This document shows, in pieces, positions 1-7,149 of a DNA stretch of 64,000 nucleotides. The DNA lies in assembly GCF_019175365.1 (NCBI RefSeq), contig NZ_CP059572.1:5890001-5954000 (forward strand), in the 5' to 3' direction. Position 1 is the first letter of the stretch; each line of letters starts with the position of its first letter. The translations under genes were made by a program, and so were the position numbers. The notes under the pieces were generated by a model, which had not been told where the DNA came from, did not search any database, and saw nothing but the letters and a program-made list of their open reading frames with translations. This DNA is from Actinomadura graeca. GTDB taxonomy: Bacteria > Actinomycetota > Actinomycetes > Streptosporangiales > Streptosporangiaceae.

Positions 1-1
1 G

Positions 2-460
2 ACCCGCACCGGCCGCGCGGACCGGTTCATCACCGGCTTCACCGTGGGCCTCGGGCTCGTGGGCGTCCTCGGCCAGATCCCCTCGGCGTTCCGGGACGGA
101 TGGCTCGGCCCGGTCACGGCCGCGGTCATCGCCGTCCTGATGCTGCTGCGCTCCCGGCTGTTCCGCGGCCGCGTGCAGCGCCTGGCGCTGCTGGTGCCCG
201 GGATGCTCGGCCTCGGGGTGCTGGCCCTCGCGCTGTCCTGGGACGCCTCGCCGCTGACCATGGCCGCCGGGGGGCTCCTGCCCCTCGTCGCGGTGACCGC
301 CCTGGTCGTGGGGGTGGGCCTGTGGCTTCCCGGCCACCGTCCCTCGCCGTTCTGGAACCGCGCGGGCGACATCCTGGAGATGTTCCTGCTGATCGCCCTC
401 ATCCCGCTGGCCCTCGGAGAGTGCGGGCTGTTCGCGTACATGCGCGGGCTCGCCGGATAG
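2..460 (+). CDS. eccD: type VII secretion integral membrane protein EccD, C-terminal fragment
   Basis: The window opens inside this gene; 152 residues remain before the stop. The remnant is almost entirely hydrophobic, with about four membrane segments separated by short Arg-rich loops. This fits the last helices of EccD, which forms the membrane channel core of ESX-type secretion machines. The call depends mainly on the gene immediately downstream, a clear EccB whose start is 9 bases after this stop, since the eccD-eccB pairing is common in actinobacterial ESX loci. The ubiquitin-like N-terminal domain of EccD would lie outside the window, so it cannot be checked. The true start lies upstream; the GTG at 44 is internal. 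Confidence 0.7.
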   Translation, partial: TRTGRADRFITGFTVGLGLVGVLGQIPSAFRDGWLGPVTAAVIAVLMLLRSRLFRGRVQRLALLVPGMLGLGVLALALSWDASPLTMAAGGLLPLVAVTALVVGVGLWLPGHRPSPFWNRAGDILEMFLLIALIPLALGECGLFAYMRGLAG

Positions 461-469
461 GAGCGCGGC

Positions 470-1879
470 GTGCAGACTCGCAAGGACCTTCTGCAAGCAC
501 ACCGCCTGATGAGCCAGCGCGCCTCGCTGGCGCTCGTCTCCGGCGAGCCCGACAATCCCGAGCTGCCGCTGCGCAGGATGAACATCGCCGCGTTCAGCGG
601 CATCATGGTCGGCATCCTCTGCATGGCCGCGTTCGGCATTTACGGCGTCATCCGCCCGGGGGGCGCCACCGGTCTCGAAAAGGCCGGGATGCTGATCGTG
701 GAAAAGGAGACCGGTGCGCGTTACGTATGGTGCCAGAACGGCAGGCTGTGCCCGGTCGCCAACTACGTCTCCGCGCGGCTCGTCGCCGGTGCCGACGCCA
801 AGAGCCGCCGGACGGTGTCCGGCAATTCCCTGACCGAATACGAACGCGGCCCGACGATCGGCATCGCCGGTGCCCCGAACACGCTGCCCGACGCGAAGAA
901 ACTGACGCGGGCGCCGTGGGCGGTGTGCGTGCGGGCGGTCGAGAGCACCTCGCTCGGGCGCCGGTCGATGGTGACGCTCACCGCAGGGCGCCGGGTGGGC
1001 GGCACCGAGCTGCGCCCGGACCAGGCGATGGTCGTCGCCGCGGACGGGCAGAACTGGCTGATCTGGCGCAACACCCGGATGCGGATGCCGCCGTACGCGC
1101 TGACCACGCTCGGCGCGAGCGCCACCCAGATCGCCGGCAAGTGGCTCAACTCCGTCACCCAGGGCCCCGACTTTGCCGCACCCCAGCTCCCGGCCCTCGG
1201 CCGGCCCGCCCAGGGGCCGCTCGGCGCCGGGCGCGTCGGCCAGATCTTCAGCGTGAGCACGGCCTCGGGCGCGGCGGCCTCGTACGTCCTGCTCGGCGAC
1301 GGCCTCGCGCAGGTCACCCCGCTCCAGCGGGACCTGCTGGTCGCCGACCCGCAGATCCGCAGGGCGTACGGGAACCAGCCCGTCCGCCCGATCGAGGTGG
1401 ACGCGGGACGGGTCAACGCCGTGCCGCAGTCCGCGCGGCCGCTGCGCGACCGGCAGCTGGAGGGCAAGGCGCCGGGCATCGTCCCGTTCAAGGAGACGAG
1501 CCCGCTGTGCGCGGTGTACTCGGATCCGAGCGGGAACTCCGACGCCGCCCTCACCCTCGGCGGCGACCTGCCCGCCCCGCCCGACACCGTCCAGCCGGCC
1601 GGCGCCGACCAGCTGGTGTTCCCGCCCGGCGGCGCGGCGCTGGCCGGCCGCGTCCCGAGCCCGGGAAAGGCGAATGAGGTCAGCACCTATTACCTGGTGG
1701 CCGAGGGAAAACGATTCCCCATCAAGGACAATGAGACGGCTCAGAAGCTCGGCTACGCACTCCCGGGGAACGCCTCAAAGGTGCCCGCCGGAGTCCTCGA
1801 CCTGATCGCCCAGGGACCGGTGCTGGATCCGGACGCCGTCACGGCCCCGGCGGGCGCGGGCACACCGGCGGGGAACTGA
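470..1879 (+). CDS. eccB: type VII secretion protein EccB
   Basis: The product has 469 residues, normal for EccB. It begins with the family's typical short cytoplasmic stretch (MQTRKDLLQAHRLMSQR), followed by one membrane helix at about residues 38-62 and a large extracytoplasmic region rich in beta repeats. The pair of cysteines in WCQNGRLCP shortly after the helix is also typical of EccB. In ESX systems EccB sits in the membrane complex with EccC, EccD and EccE. The GTG start at 470 is preceded by an AGGAGCG ribosome-binding site and lies 9 bases after eccD, which suggests co-transcription. The C-terminus is Pro/Ala/Gly-rich. Confidence 0.9.
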   Translation: MQTRKDLLQAHRLMSQRASLALVSGEPDNPELPLRRMNIAAFSGIMVGILCMAAFGIYGVIRPGGATGLEKAGMLIVEKETGARYVWCQNGRLCPVANYVSARLVAGADAKSRRTVSGNSLTEYERGPTIGIAGAPNTLPDAKKLTRAPWAVCVRAVESTSLGRRSMVTLTAGRRVGGTELRPDQAMVVAADGQNWLIWRNTRMRMPPYALTTLGASATQIAGKWLNSVTQGPDFAAPQLPALGRPAQGPLGAGRVGQIFSVSTASGAAASYVLLGDGLAQVTPLQRDLLVADPQIRRAYGNQPVRPIEVDAGRVNAVPQSARPLRDRQLEGKAPGIVPFKETSPLCAVYSDPSGNSDAALTLGGDLPAPPDTVQPAGADQLVFPPGGAALAGRVPSPGKANEVSTYYLVAEGKRFPIKDNETAQKLGYALPGNASKVPAGVLDLIAQGPVLDPDAVTAPAGAGTPAGN

Positions 1880-2120
1880 TTGTGAAGACCTCGGCGACGA
1901 ACCGAACCGCGGAGATCCCCATTGCGTCCCATCCTCGTGCGAAACGGATGGACAGGGTGATCAAACACACCTATCGTGTTGGCTACTCTGCGGTGCGACC
2001 CCCCGCCATCATCGGCCTCAGGGTCCTTTGCGCTGCCGAAACGGGGGCTTATGGCGTTGACCCGGCGTCTATGCCCGGCTCACGACCGCGGGTCACGGTA
2101 CAAGTCACTGGAGGTGACTG

Positions 2121-2441
2121 ATGGGGCAGCAGTCTGCCGTCGACAGAGCAGCCATGAAGCAGGCCGCGGATGACATCGACGCGTCCGCGAACATCATCAA
2201 GGGTCTGCAGACCCAGCTCGAGGGCCACAAGCAGCAGGTGCGCGGTGCCTGGGAGGGCAACGCCTCGATGGCCTTCGAGACGGTGTTCAACCGTTTCAAC
2301 GAGGACTTCGGCAAGGTGCTGCGGGCGCTGGAGGGAATGCACCAGAGCCTCGTCCAGACCAAGATCACCTACGAGTCCAAGGAAGAGATGTCGGAGCAGG
2401 CCGTGAACAAGGTCCAGGCCCTGCTCAACGGCTCTACCTGA
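2121..2441 (+). CDS. WXG100 family protein (EsxB/CFP-10-like)
   Basis: This 106-residue protein has the length and helix-turn-helix hairpin of WXG100 proteins. The WEG turn is at residues 44-46 and the sequence around it is rich in charged, coiled-coil-forming residues. Near the C-terminus Y84 and E88 form a YxxxD/E secretion signal, the hallmark of a type VII export substrate. It is followed 43 bases later by a second WXG100 gene, the usual arrangement for an obligate secreted heterodimer. GGAGGTGACTG directly upstream is a strong ribosome-binding site. The 241-base gap after eccB probably carries a promoter, allowing high expression relative to the membrane genes. Confidence 0.93.
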   Translation: MGQQSAVDRAAMKQAADDIDASANIIKGLQTQLEGHKQQVRGAWEGNASMAFETVFNRFNEDFGKVLRALEGMHQSLVQTKITYESKEEMSEQAVNKVQALLNGST

Positions 2442-2484
2442 ACAACTCTCATATTTAGGTGACGACGGCTGGAGAAGGAGAGAC

Positions 2485-2772
2485 ATGAGCTACACGAGGG
2501 CCAATTTCGGTGGCCTGACCGAGGGTGAGGCGCAGTTCAGCAAGGCCGCCCGCGCGCTGATGGACGAGCTGAACGACCTGGAGGGCAAGCTCCGGACGAA
2601 GCTCAACCAGTGGGAGGGCTCCGCGCAGGAGGCCTACTGGGTGTTCCAGAAGCAGTGGGACGGCGCCGCCAAGGACATGCAGAACGTCGTCGCGCAGCTC
2701 GGCCTCGCCATCCGCGACGCGCACGACAACTACCAGCAGGCGGAGCGTTCCAACTCGGGGATCTGGGGCTGA
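2485..2772 (+). CDS. WXG100 family protein (EsxA/ESAT-6-like)
   Basis: This 95-residue protein has the WXG100 hairpin with the WEG turn at residues 43-45, and is the expected partner of the preceding gene. It also ends in a YxxxE motif (Y83, E87) followed by a short tail ending in SGIWG. In classical ESAT-6/CFP-10 pairs only one partner carries the export motif, so finding it in both is noteworthy. GGAGAAGGAGAGAC upstream of the ATG gives a strong ribosome-binding site. Its role is inferred to be a secreted dimer subunit of the adjacent ESX-like machine. Confidence 0.93.
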   Translation: MSYTRANFGGLTEGEAQFSKAARALMDELNDLEGKLRTKLNQWEGSAQEAYWVFQKQWDGAAKDMQNVVAQLGLAIRDAHDNYQQAERSNSGIWG

Positions 2773-2932
2773 CCGCGGGTCCGGCCCCCGTCCGCTGGAC
2801 GCGGGAGTGAGGTGGCCCCGGCCGTGTCGGCGGCCGGGGCCCGCCCCACCCCGAACGAAGACCAGAGCTGTGCCGTCTTGTCTCCCAGACACAGCCGCTC
2901 AGGGGGCAAGAGGCTGACAGGAGGTAGCGAAG

Positions 2933-3304
2933 ATGGCACCCCCCCACCCGAAGAGCCTGCCGTCGACGGGCGGCAAGGAGATCGGTGTCCACCACGACAC
3001 CCTCAAGGACATCGCCGACAAGCTTGAGAAGGACCTGCGCGCCCTCAAGGGCCTGCGCTATGACGACAAGCTGGAGGACGACTCGCCGAGCGAGGGCTCG
3101 CTGGGGAACTACACCGCGGGCCGCGGCCTGTACGGCACCGTCTCCGCCGCGAAGATGCAGATCGGCAACACCTACTCCCAGTTCATCACCGCGTACGAGA
3201 ACGTCATCCAGGCGATCCGGAACTCGGAGAAGACCCACCGCGACGCCGACGACAAGTCCAAGCACGGCGTCCAGAACGCCGGGTCCCCGGGCAACTACAC
3301 GTGA
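2933..3304 (+). CDS. small helical type VII secretion-associated protein
   Basis: The 123-residue product has no WXG motif but is predicted mostly helical and charged, roughly residues 20-50 and 70-110, with a Gly/Asn/Tyr-containing turn between (GSLGNYTAGRGLYG). That is a hairpin-like design similar to ESX substrates or their accessory partners. A GACAGGAGG ribosome-binding site precedes the ATG. It lies between the WXG100 pair and the PPE-like gene in one apparent operon and probably pairs with or assists the larger downstream protein; that role is inference. No named family is recognised. Confidence 0.75.
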   Translation: MAPPHPKSLPSTGGKEIGVHHDTLKDIADKLEKDLRALKGLRYDDKLEDDSPSEGSLGNYTAGRGLYGTVSAAKMQIGNTYSQFITAYENVIQAIRNSEKTHRDADDKSKHGVQNAGSPGNYT

Positions 3305-3338
3305 GCGGCACAGACGCGATGACGAGGGGTGAGCGCTG

Positions 3339-4586
3339 GTGACCAAGCAGAATCAGAAGATCAGGCAGGACACCATCCAGACCGGTGGCGAGGGCACCGG
3401 CGGCTGGGGGATGCTCAAGGTCTGGGAAGACCAGTTCGACAAGGTCAAGGCGATCGTCGACAGCATGCATCCGGAGAAGCTCGACACCGGCGCGACCACC
3501 TACAACGCGCTGGCGAAGCGGATGAACGAGTCGGTCGACCTCATCTACAACCAGGCGAAGCGCATGGTCGAGGCGTGGGGCGGCGACGACGCCGAGAAGG
3601 CCATGACCCAGATGAACAAGGCCTACCGGCAGGCGCAGGAGATCGAGACCAAGTCCTCGGACACCGGCACCGCGCTCGCGACGCACGCCAAGCAGCAGCG
3701 GCAGTGGAAGCAGTCCTACGGCTCCGGCAGCCCGAACGACAGCTGGGTCAAGGACGTCGCGAACTGGGGCGCGCGGGCGATGGCCGTCAACCCCGTCACG
3801 GCCCCCAGCGCGATCGCGGGCCTGATCGGCAACAACTGGGCCGCCGACGACGTGATGGACGCCATCAACGACGGCACCAAGAACTCCAACAACAACTTCC
3901 CGGCGGACATCCGCCAGGACATGCCGGAGGTCGACCCGAACGTCCGGAACCAGCAGCCCTACCCGGAGAACCCCCCGGGCGGCGGCCCCAAGACCCCGAA
4001 GATGCCCGGCGGCGGCGGCCCCGGCGGCGGTCCCGGCGGCGACCTGCCCAAGGGTCCCGGCGGCGGCCCCGAGATCCCCAAGGGACCTGACTCCCCGAAC
4101 GGCCCCAACGGCCCGGGCGGTCCCGGCGGCGGACCGGACATCCCAGGCGGTCCCGGCGGCCCGGGCGGTCCGAACGGTCCCGGCGGCGGACCCCACCTGC
4201 CCGGCGGGCCCGGTAGCGGCGCCGGCGGTCCGGGCACGGACCTGGCCAGCCTGCCGCCCGGCCCCGGCGGTGGTGGCGGCGGCGGTCTCGGACCGGGCGG
4301 TGGTGGCGGCGGTCTGGGCGGTGGCCCCGGTGGCGGTCTCGGCGCGGGTGGCCTGGGCGGTGGCCCGGGTGGCGGTCTCGGCGGCGGCCTGGGCGGTGGT
4401 CCCGGCGGCCTGATGGGCGCCGGTGCGCTCGGCAAGGGCGGCGGGATGTCCGGCATGGGCATGCCCATGGGCGCGGGCGGCCACGGCGGCGGCGACGGCG
4501 AGGAGCGCGAGCGCAGCACGTGGCTCACCGAGGACGAGGACGTCTGGGGCGGCGACGACGACACCGCGCCCCCGGTGATCGGTTGA
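3339..4586 (+). CDS. PPE-like / WXG-superfamily type VII substrate with Gly/Pro-rich tail
   Basis: This 415-residue protein has a helical N-terminal half (about residues 25-200) with a WGG turn at 80-82, in the manner of PPE and long WXG proteins. Residues about 210-375 are extremely Gly/Pro-rich. The last about 20 residues form a separate acidic segment, TEDEDVWGGDDD followed by a PPVIG terminus. From memory, a similar acidic W-G plus PPVIG ending occurs in other actinobacterial PPE-like proteins, which would make it a useful family marker; a search should confirm this. It is the last gene before a perfect intrinsic terminator, so the operon of substrates ends here. It is likely secreted or surface-exposed through the ESX machine. 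The GTG start has a weak GAGG-type ribosome-binding site. Confidence 0.85.
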   Translation: MTKQNQKIRQDTIQTGGEGTGGWGMLKVWEDQFDKVKAIVDSMHPEKLDTGATTYNALAKRMNESVDLIYNQAKRMVEAWGGDDAEKAMTQMNKAYRQAQEIETKSSDTGTALATHAKQQRQWKQSYGSGSPNDSWVKDVANWGARAMAVNPVTAPSAIAGLIGNNWAADDVMDAINDGTKNSNNNFPADIRQDMPEVDPNVRNQQPYPENPPGGGPKTPKMPGGGGPGGGPGGDLPKGPGGGPEIPKGPDSPNGPNGPGGPGGGPDIPGGPGGPGGPNGPGGGPHLPGGPGSGAGGPGTDLASLPPGPGGGGGGGLGPGGGGGGLGGGPGGGLGAGGLGGGPGGGLGGGLGGGPGGLMGAGALGKGGGMSGMGMPMGAGGHGGGDGEERERSTWLTEDEDVWGGDDDTAPPVIG

Positions 4587-4617
4587 CGCAGAGCCCGAGG
4601 TGATGGCGGAGGCGACC

Positions 4618-4657
4618 GCATAGGCAGGCCAGTCCGACCTGGCCTGCCTATGCTTTT
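4618..4657 (+). terminator. perfect intrinsic terminator after the ESX substrate operon
   Basis: A 15-bp perfect stem (left arm GCATAGGCAGGCCAG at 4618-4632, right arm 4639-4653) closes a 6-base loop and is followed by TTTT. It lies 32 bases after the PPE-like gene and 33 bases before mycP. This is a textbook Rho-independent terminator, so mycP should have its own promoter or rely on read-through. Confidence 0.92.
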
Positions 4658-4689
4658 GCCGAATCGATTGCTGTGGACGAGGAGCACGG

Positions 4690-6009
4690 ATGCTGCAGCG
4701 TGGTCGGAGACTGGTCTGCTCGGCTTTTGCCCTGCTGGTCATCGCGGCAGCCGGGGCACCGGGGGCGGCCGCCGCGGACGTCAAGCCGCTGAAGGGCGAA
4801 TGGTGGTTCCCGGCCTGGGGTGTGGACGATCTGCTGTGGCCGGAGTCCAAGGGGAAGGGCGTCACCGTCGGGCTCGTCGACTCCGGCGTCGAGGCGGGCC
4901 TGCCGGACCTCAAGGGCGTCGTGCTCCCCGGCATCGACGCCGAGAACGGGAGCGGCGACGGCCTCACCGACACCAAGCGGGAGGGCGGGCACGGCACGGC
5001 GATGGCGTCGCTGATCGCCGGTCAGGGCCGCGCGACGGGCATGGTCGGGGTCGCGCCCGACGCCAAGATACTTTCGGTCGTGGCGCAGAGCACGGACGCC
5101 TACGCCAAGGGCATCCGGTACGTCGTCGACCACGGCGCCACGGTGGTGAACCTGTCGCAGGCGGTGCCGGGCCCGTGCCCGGCCGACCTCCAGCGGTCCA
5201 TCGCCCACGCCCTCGACAAGAACGCCATCGTCGTCGCCGGGGCGGGCAACGACGGCGACGGCGCGAACTCCAGCAACTCCCCGGCGAACTGCAAGGGCGT
5301 CGTCGCGGTGGGCGCGATCGACACCGCCTCGCGTCCGTGGGAGAAGAGCCAGCGCCAGGACTACGTGACCCTGGCCGCCCCCGGCGTCCGCACGGTCGCC
5401 CTCGGCAATGACGGACGTCTCTACGGCGGCAGCGGGACGAGTGACGCCACCGCGCTGACCTCGGGCGTCATCGCCGTCCTGCGGGCGAAGTTCCCGGAGA
5501 TGTCGAACCGCGAGCTGGTCCGGCGGCTCATCGCGTCCGCGCTCGACGTGGACGACAAGGGCAGGGACAAGCGCACCGGGTTCGGTGTCGTCCGGCCCAA
5601 CCGCGTGCTCACGGGGAAAGTGCCGAAGGGGACGGCGAACCCCGTCTTCGAGGACTACGACCGGTGGGCCAAGCGGAACAAGAAGGCGGCCGCCGAGCCC
5701 GTGGAGAAGCCGGACTCGGGCGGCATCGGCACCGGGGACGTCATCGGGTACGCCGCGATCGTCGCGGTCGGTCTCGGAATCTGCGTCTTCGCGTTCTTCT
5801 TCGCCCGGCGCAAGAAGGGCGGCCCGCCCGGACCGCCCGCACCCGGCACGGGCTTCGGCCCCGGCGTCCCCCCGGGCTTCGGGCAGACCCGGCCGCCCGC
5901 GCAGCCGGGCGTGCCTCAAGGACAGCCGCCGCACTACCAGCCGCAGGCTCCCGCCCAGCCGTGGCAGCCGCCCGGGGACGGCGCCCCTCCGCAACCGCCC
6001 GCGCGGTAG
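4690..6009 (+). CDS. mycP: mycosin, type VII secretion-associated S8 serine protease MycP
   Basis: The product is a 439-residue subtilisin-family protease with the mycosin layout. A Sec signal peptide covers about residues 1-29. The catalytic triad is D64 (LVDSG), H101 (GHGTAMASL) and S251 (SGTSDATA), with the oxyanion Asn near 187 in GAGND. One C-terminal membrane helix spans about 350-372 and is followed by RRKK and a Pro-rich cytoplasmic tail. MycP is known to sit on the outer face of ESX membrane complexes and to be needed for their stability or substrate processing. Its Pro/Gln-rich tail is longer than in mycobacterial mycosins. A GGACGAGGAGC motif just upstream is the probable ribosome-binding site. 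Confidence 0.95.
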   Translation: MLQRGRRLVCSAFALLVIAAAGAPGAAAADVKPLKGEWWFPAWGVDDLLWPESKGKGVTVGLVDSGVEAGLPDLKGVVLPGIDAENGSGDGLTDTKREGGHGTAMASLIAGQGRATGMVGVAPDAKILSVVAQSTDAYAKGIRYVVDHGATVVNLSQAVPGPCPADLQRSIAHALDKNAIVVAGAGNDGDGANSSNSPANCKGVVAVGAIDTASRPWEKSQRQDYVTLAAPGVRTVALGNDGRLYGGSGTSDATALTSGVIAVLRAKFPEMSNRELVRRLIASALDVDDKGRDKRTGFGVVRPNRVLTGKVPKGTANPVFEDYDRWAKRNKKAAAEPVEKPDSGGIGTGDVIGYAAIVAVGLGICVFAFFFARRKKGGPPGPPAPGTGFGPGVPPGFGQTRPPAQPGVPQGQPPHYQPQAPAQPWQPPGDGAPPQPPAR

Positions 6010-6023
6010 GCCGGGAACGCGGA

Positions 6024-6055
6024 ACGGGCACGGGCGGAAGGCCGCCCGTGCCCGT
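6024..6055. terminator. bidirectional hairpin between convergent mycP and the Pro-rich membrane protein gene
   Basis: A perfect 14-bp inverted repeat (left arm ACGGGCACGGGCGG at 6024-6037, right arm 6042-6055) closes an AAGG loop. It sits between the two convergent stop codons at 6009 and 6076. There is no clear U-tract, but in high-GC actinobacteria such hairpins commonly end transcription from both sides. Confidence 0.75.
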
Positions 6056-6075
6056 CCGTCGTGAAGCGCGGGGCC

Positions 6076-6936
6076 TCAGCTGCTCCAGAGGAGCGTGTTG
6101 GTGATCTCCACGCCGATCTCACCGGCGGTGGCGAACACCGAGCCGGTGCGTCCGCCGGTCGGGCCGCCGCTGGACCAGTAGGACTGGGCGTAGATCACGT
6201 TCGAGCCGCGGGTCCAGGTGCGCGTCCAGTAGGCCGGGTTCGCGCGCGGCTGCGGAAGGCCGCTCGCATCGGACGGGGTCAGCAGCTTCGGCCACCCCTG
6301 CTGGTTGGTGGCGTTGCCGACGGTGCTCGCCGCGGACGGGCTCGCGAACTTCGCGATCGAGATCGCCGTGATGATGGTCCGGGACGGGTTCGCGTAGACC
6401 GCCGAGTACATGCTGCCGATGCACGGGTTGGTGCTCAGCTCCGACAGCATCTTGCTGTTGGCGCGGGTGATGCACGACTCCGTGCGGGTCCCCGCGCGGG
6501 TGAAGGTGTTGCCCTGGGCGGTCCGCACCGTCTCCGAGAGCACGGTGGACGGGTCGGACGTCGTCCCGCCGCCGGTGGTCGTCGGGCTCGGCTCGACGGA
6601 CGGCGCCGTGAACAGGGGACTGGTCGGCGAGGCCAGCGTCACGGGCGGAGGGTCGTCCTTGCCGTCATCCTTCAGCAGGACGAACGCGCCCACGCCGACC
6701 AGGGCCAGCACGACGACCGCCCCGATGATGAGCAGCGGCACCGCGGCACCGCCGCCACCGCGATGCGGAGGAGGTGGCGGAAACCCGCCAGGCATGGGCG
6801 GTCCGGGCATAGGGGGGCCGCCCATCGGCGCGCCGATGGGCGCCCTCGGGGGCGCGGGCGGCGGTGCGGCGGGCGCGGCCGGCGGCGGGAATCCCGGCTG
6901 GCCAGGTGGCTGACCGGGCCATTCAGGGGGGTTCAT
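6076..6936 (-). CDS. Pro-rich single-pass membrane protein next to the ESX locus
   Basis: The 286-residue product has a cytoplasmic N-terminal segment of about 65 residues dominated by Pro, Gly and Ala, including a PPMPGPPMPGG repeat. One membrane helix follows at about residues 68-90, then a Ser/Thr/Pro linker and an extracellular domain of about 150 residues containing two cysteines that may form a disulfide. No enzyme motif is visible. The architecture resembles exported anchor or sensor proteins found around actinobacterial ESX clusters. It is divergent from the EspI-like ATPase gene across a 213-base gap. GGAG upstream of the ATG supports the start. The function is unknown. Confidence 0.75.
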   Translation of the reverse strand: MNPPEWPGQPPGQPGFPPPAAPAAPPPAPPRAPIGAPMGGPPMPGPPMPGGFPPPPPHRGGGGAAVPLLIIGAVVVLALVGVGAFVLLKDDGKDDPPPVTLASPTSPLFTAPSVEPSPTTTGGGTTSDPSTVLSETVRTAQGNTFTRAGTRTESCITRANSKMLSELSTNPCIGSMYSAVYANPSRTIITAISIAKFASPSAASTVGNATNQQGWPKLLTPSDASGLPQPRANPAYWTRTWTRGSNVIYAQSYWSSGGPTGGRTGSVFATAGEIGVEITNTLLWSS

Positions 6937-7149
6937 GAGTGCTCCGTGCTGATATCACGTGCGGGGTGCCGAATGAGGTCCGGCAAGACTAGCGGGATGG
7001 TCGCGGTGATTTCACCGCTTATCACCACGTCTTGGCCGGTGGGAACGATCGCAAGTGCCGCGCACCCCCTGCGGGACGGGCCTCACGGCCCAACGGCGGT
7101 GCGTGGGGTGACGAGTGTCTCGTAGGCTTGCGAAGGAGAGGGGAGGCAG

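Noticed and set aside
1882..2121. 79-residue frame between eccB and the first WXG100 gene
   Set aside because: No motif or hydrophobic pattern, and it ends at the WXG100 ribosome-binding region; more likely a promoter-bearing spacer.
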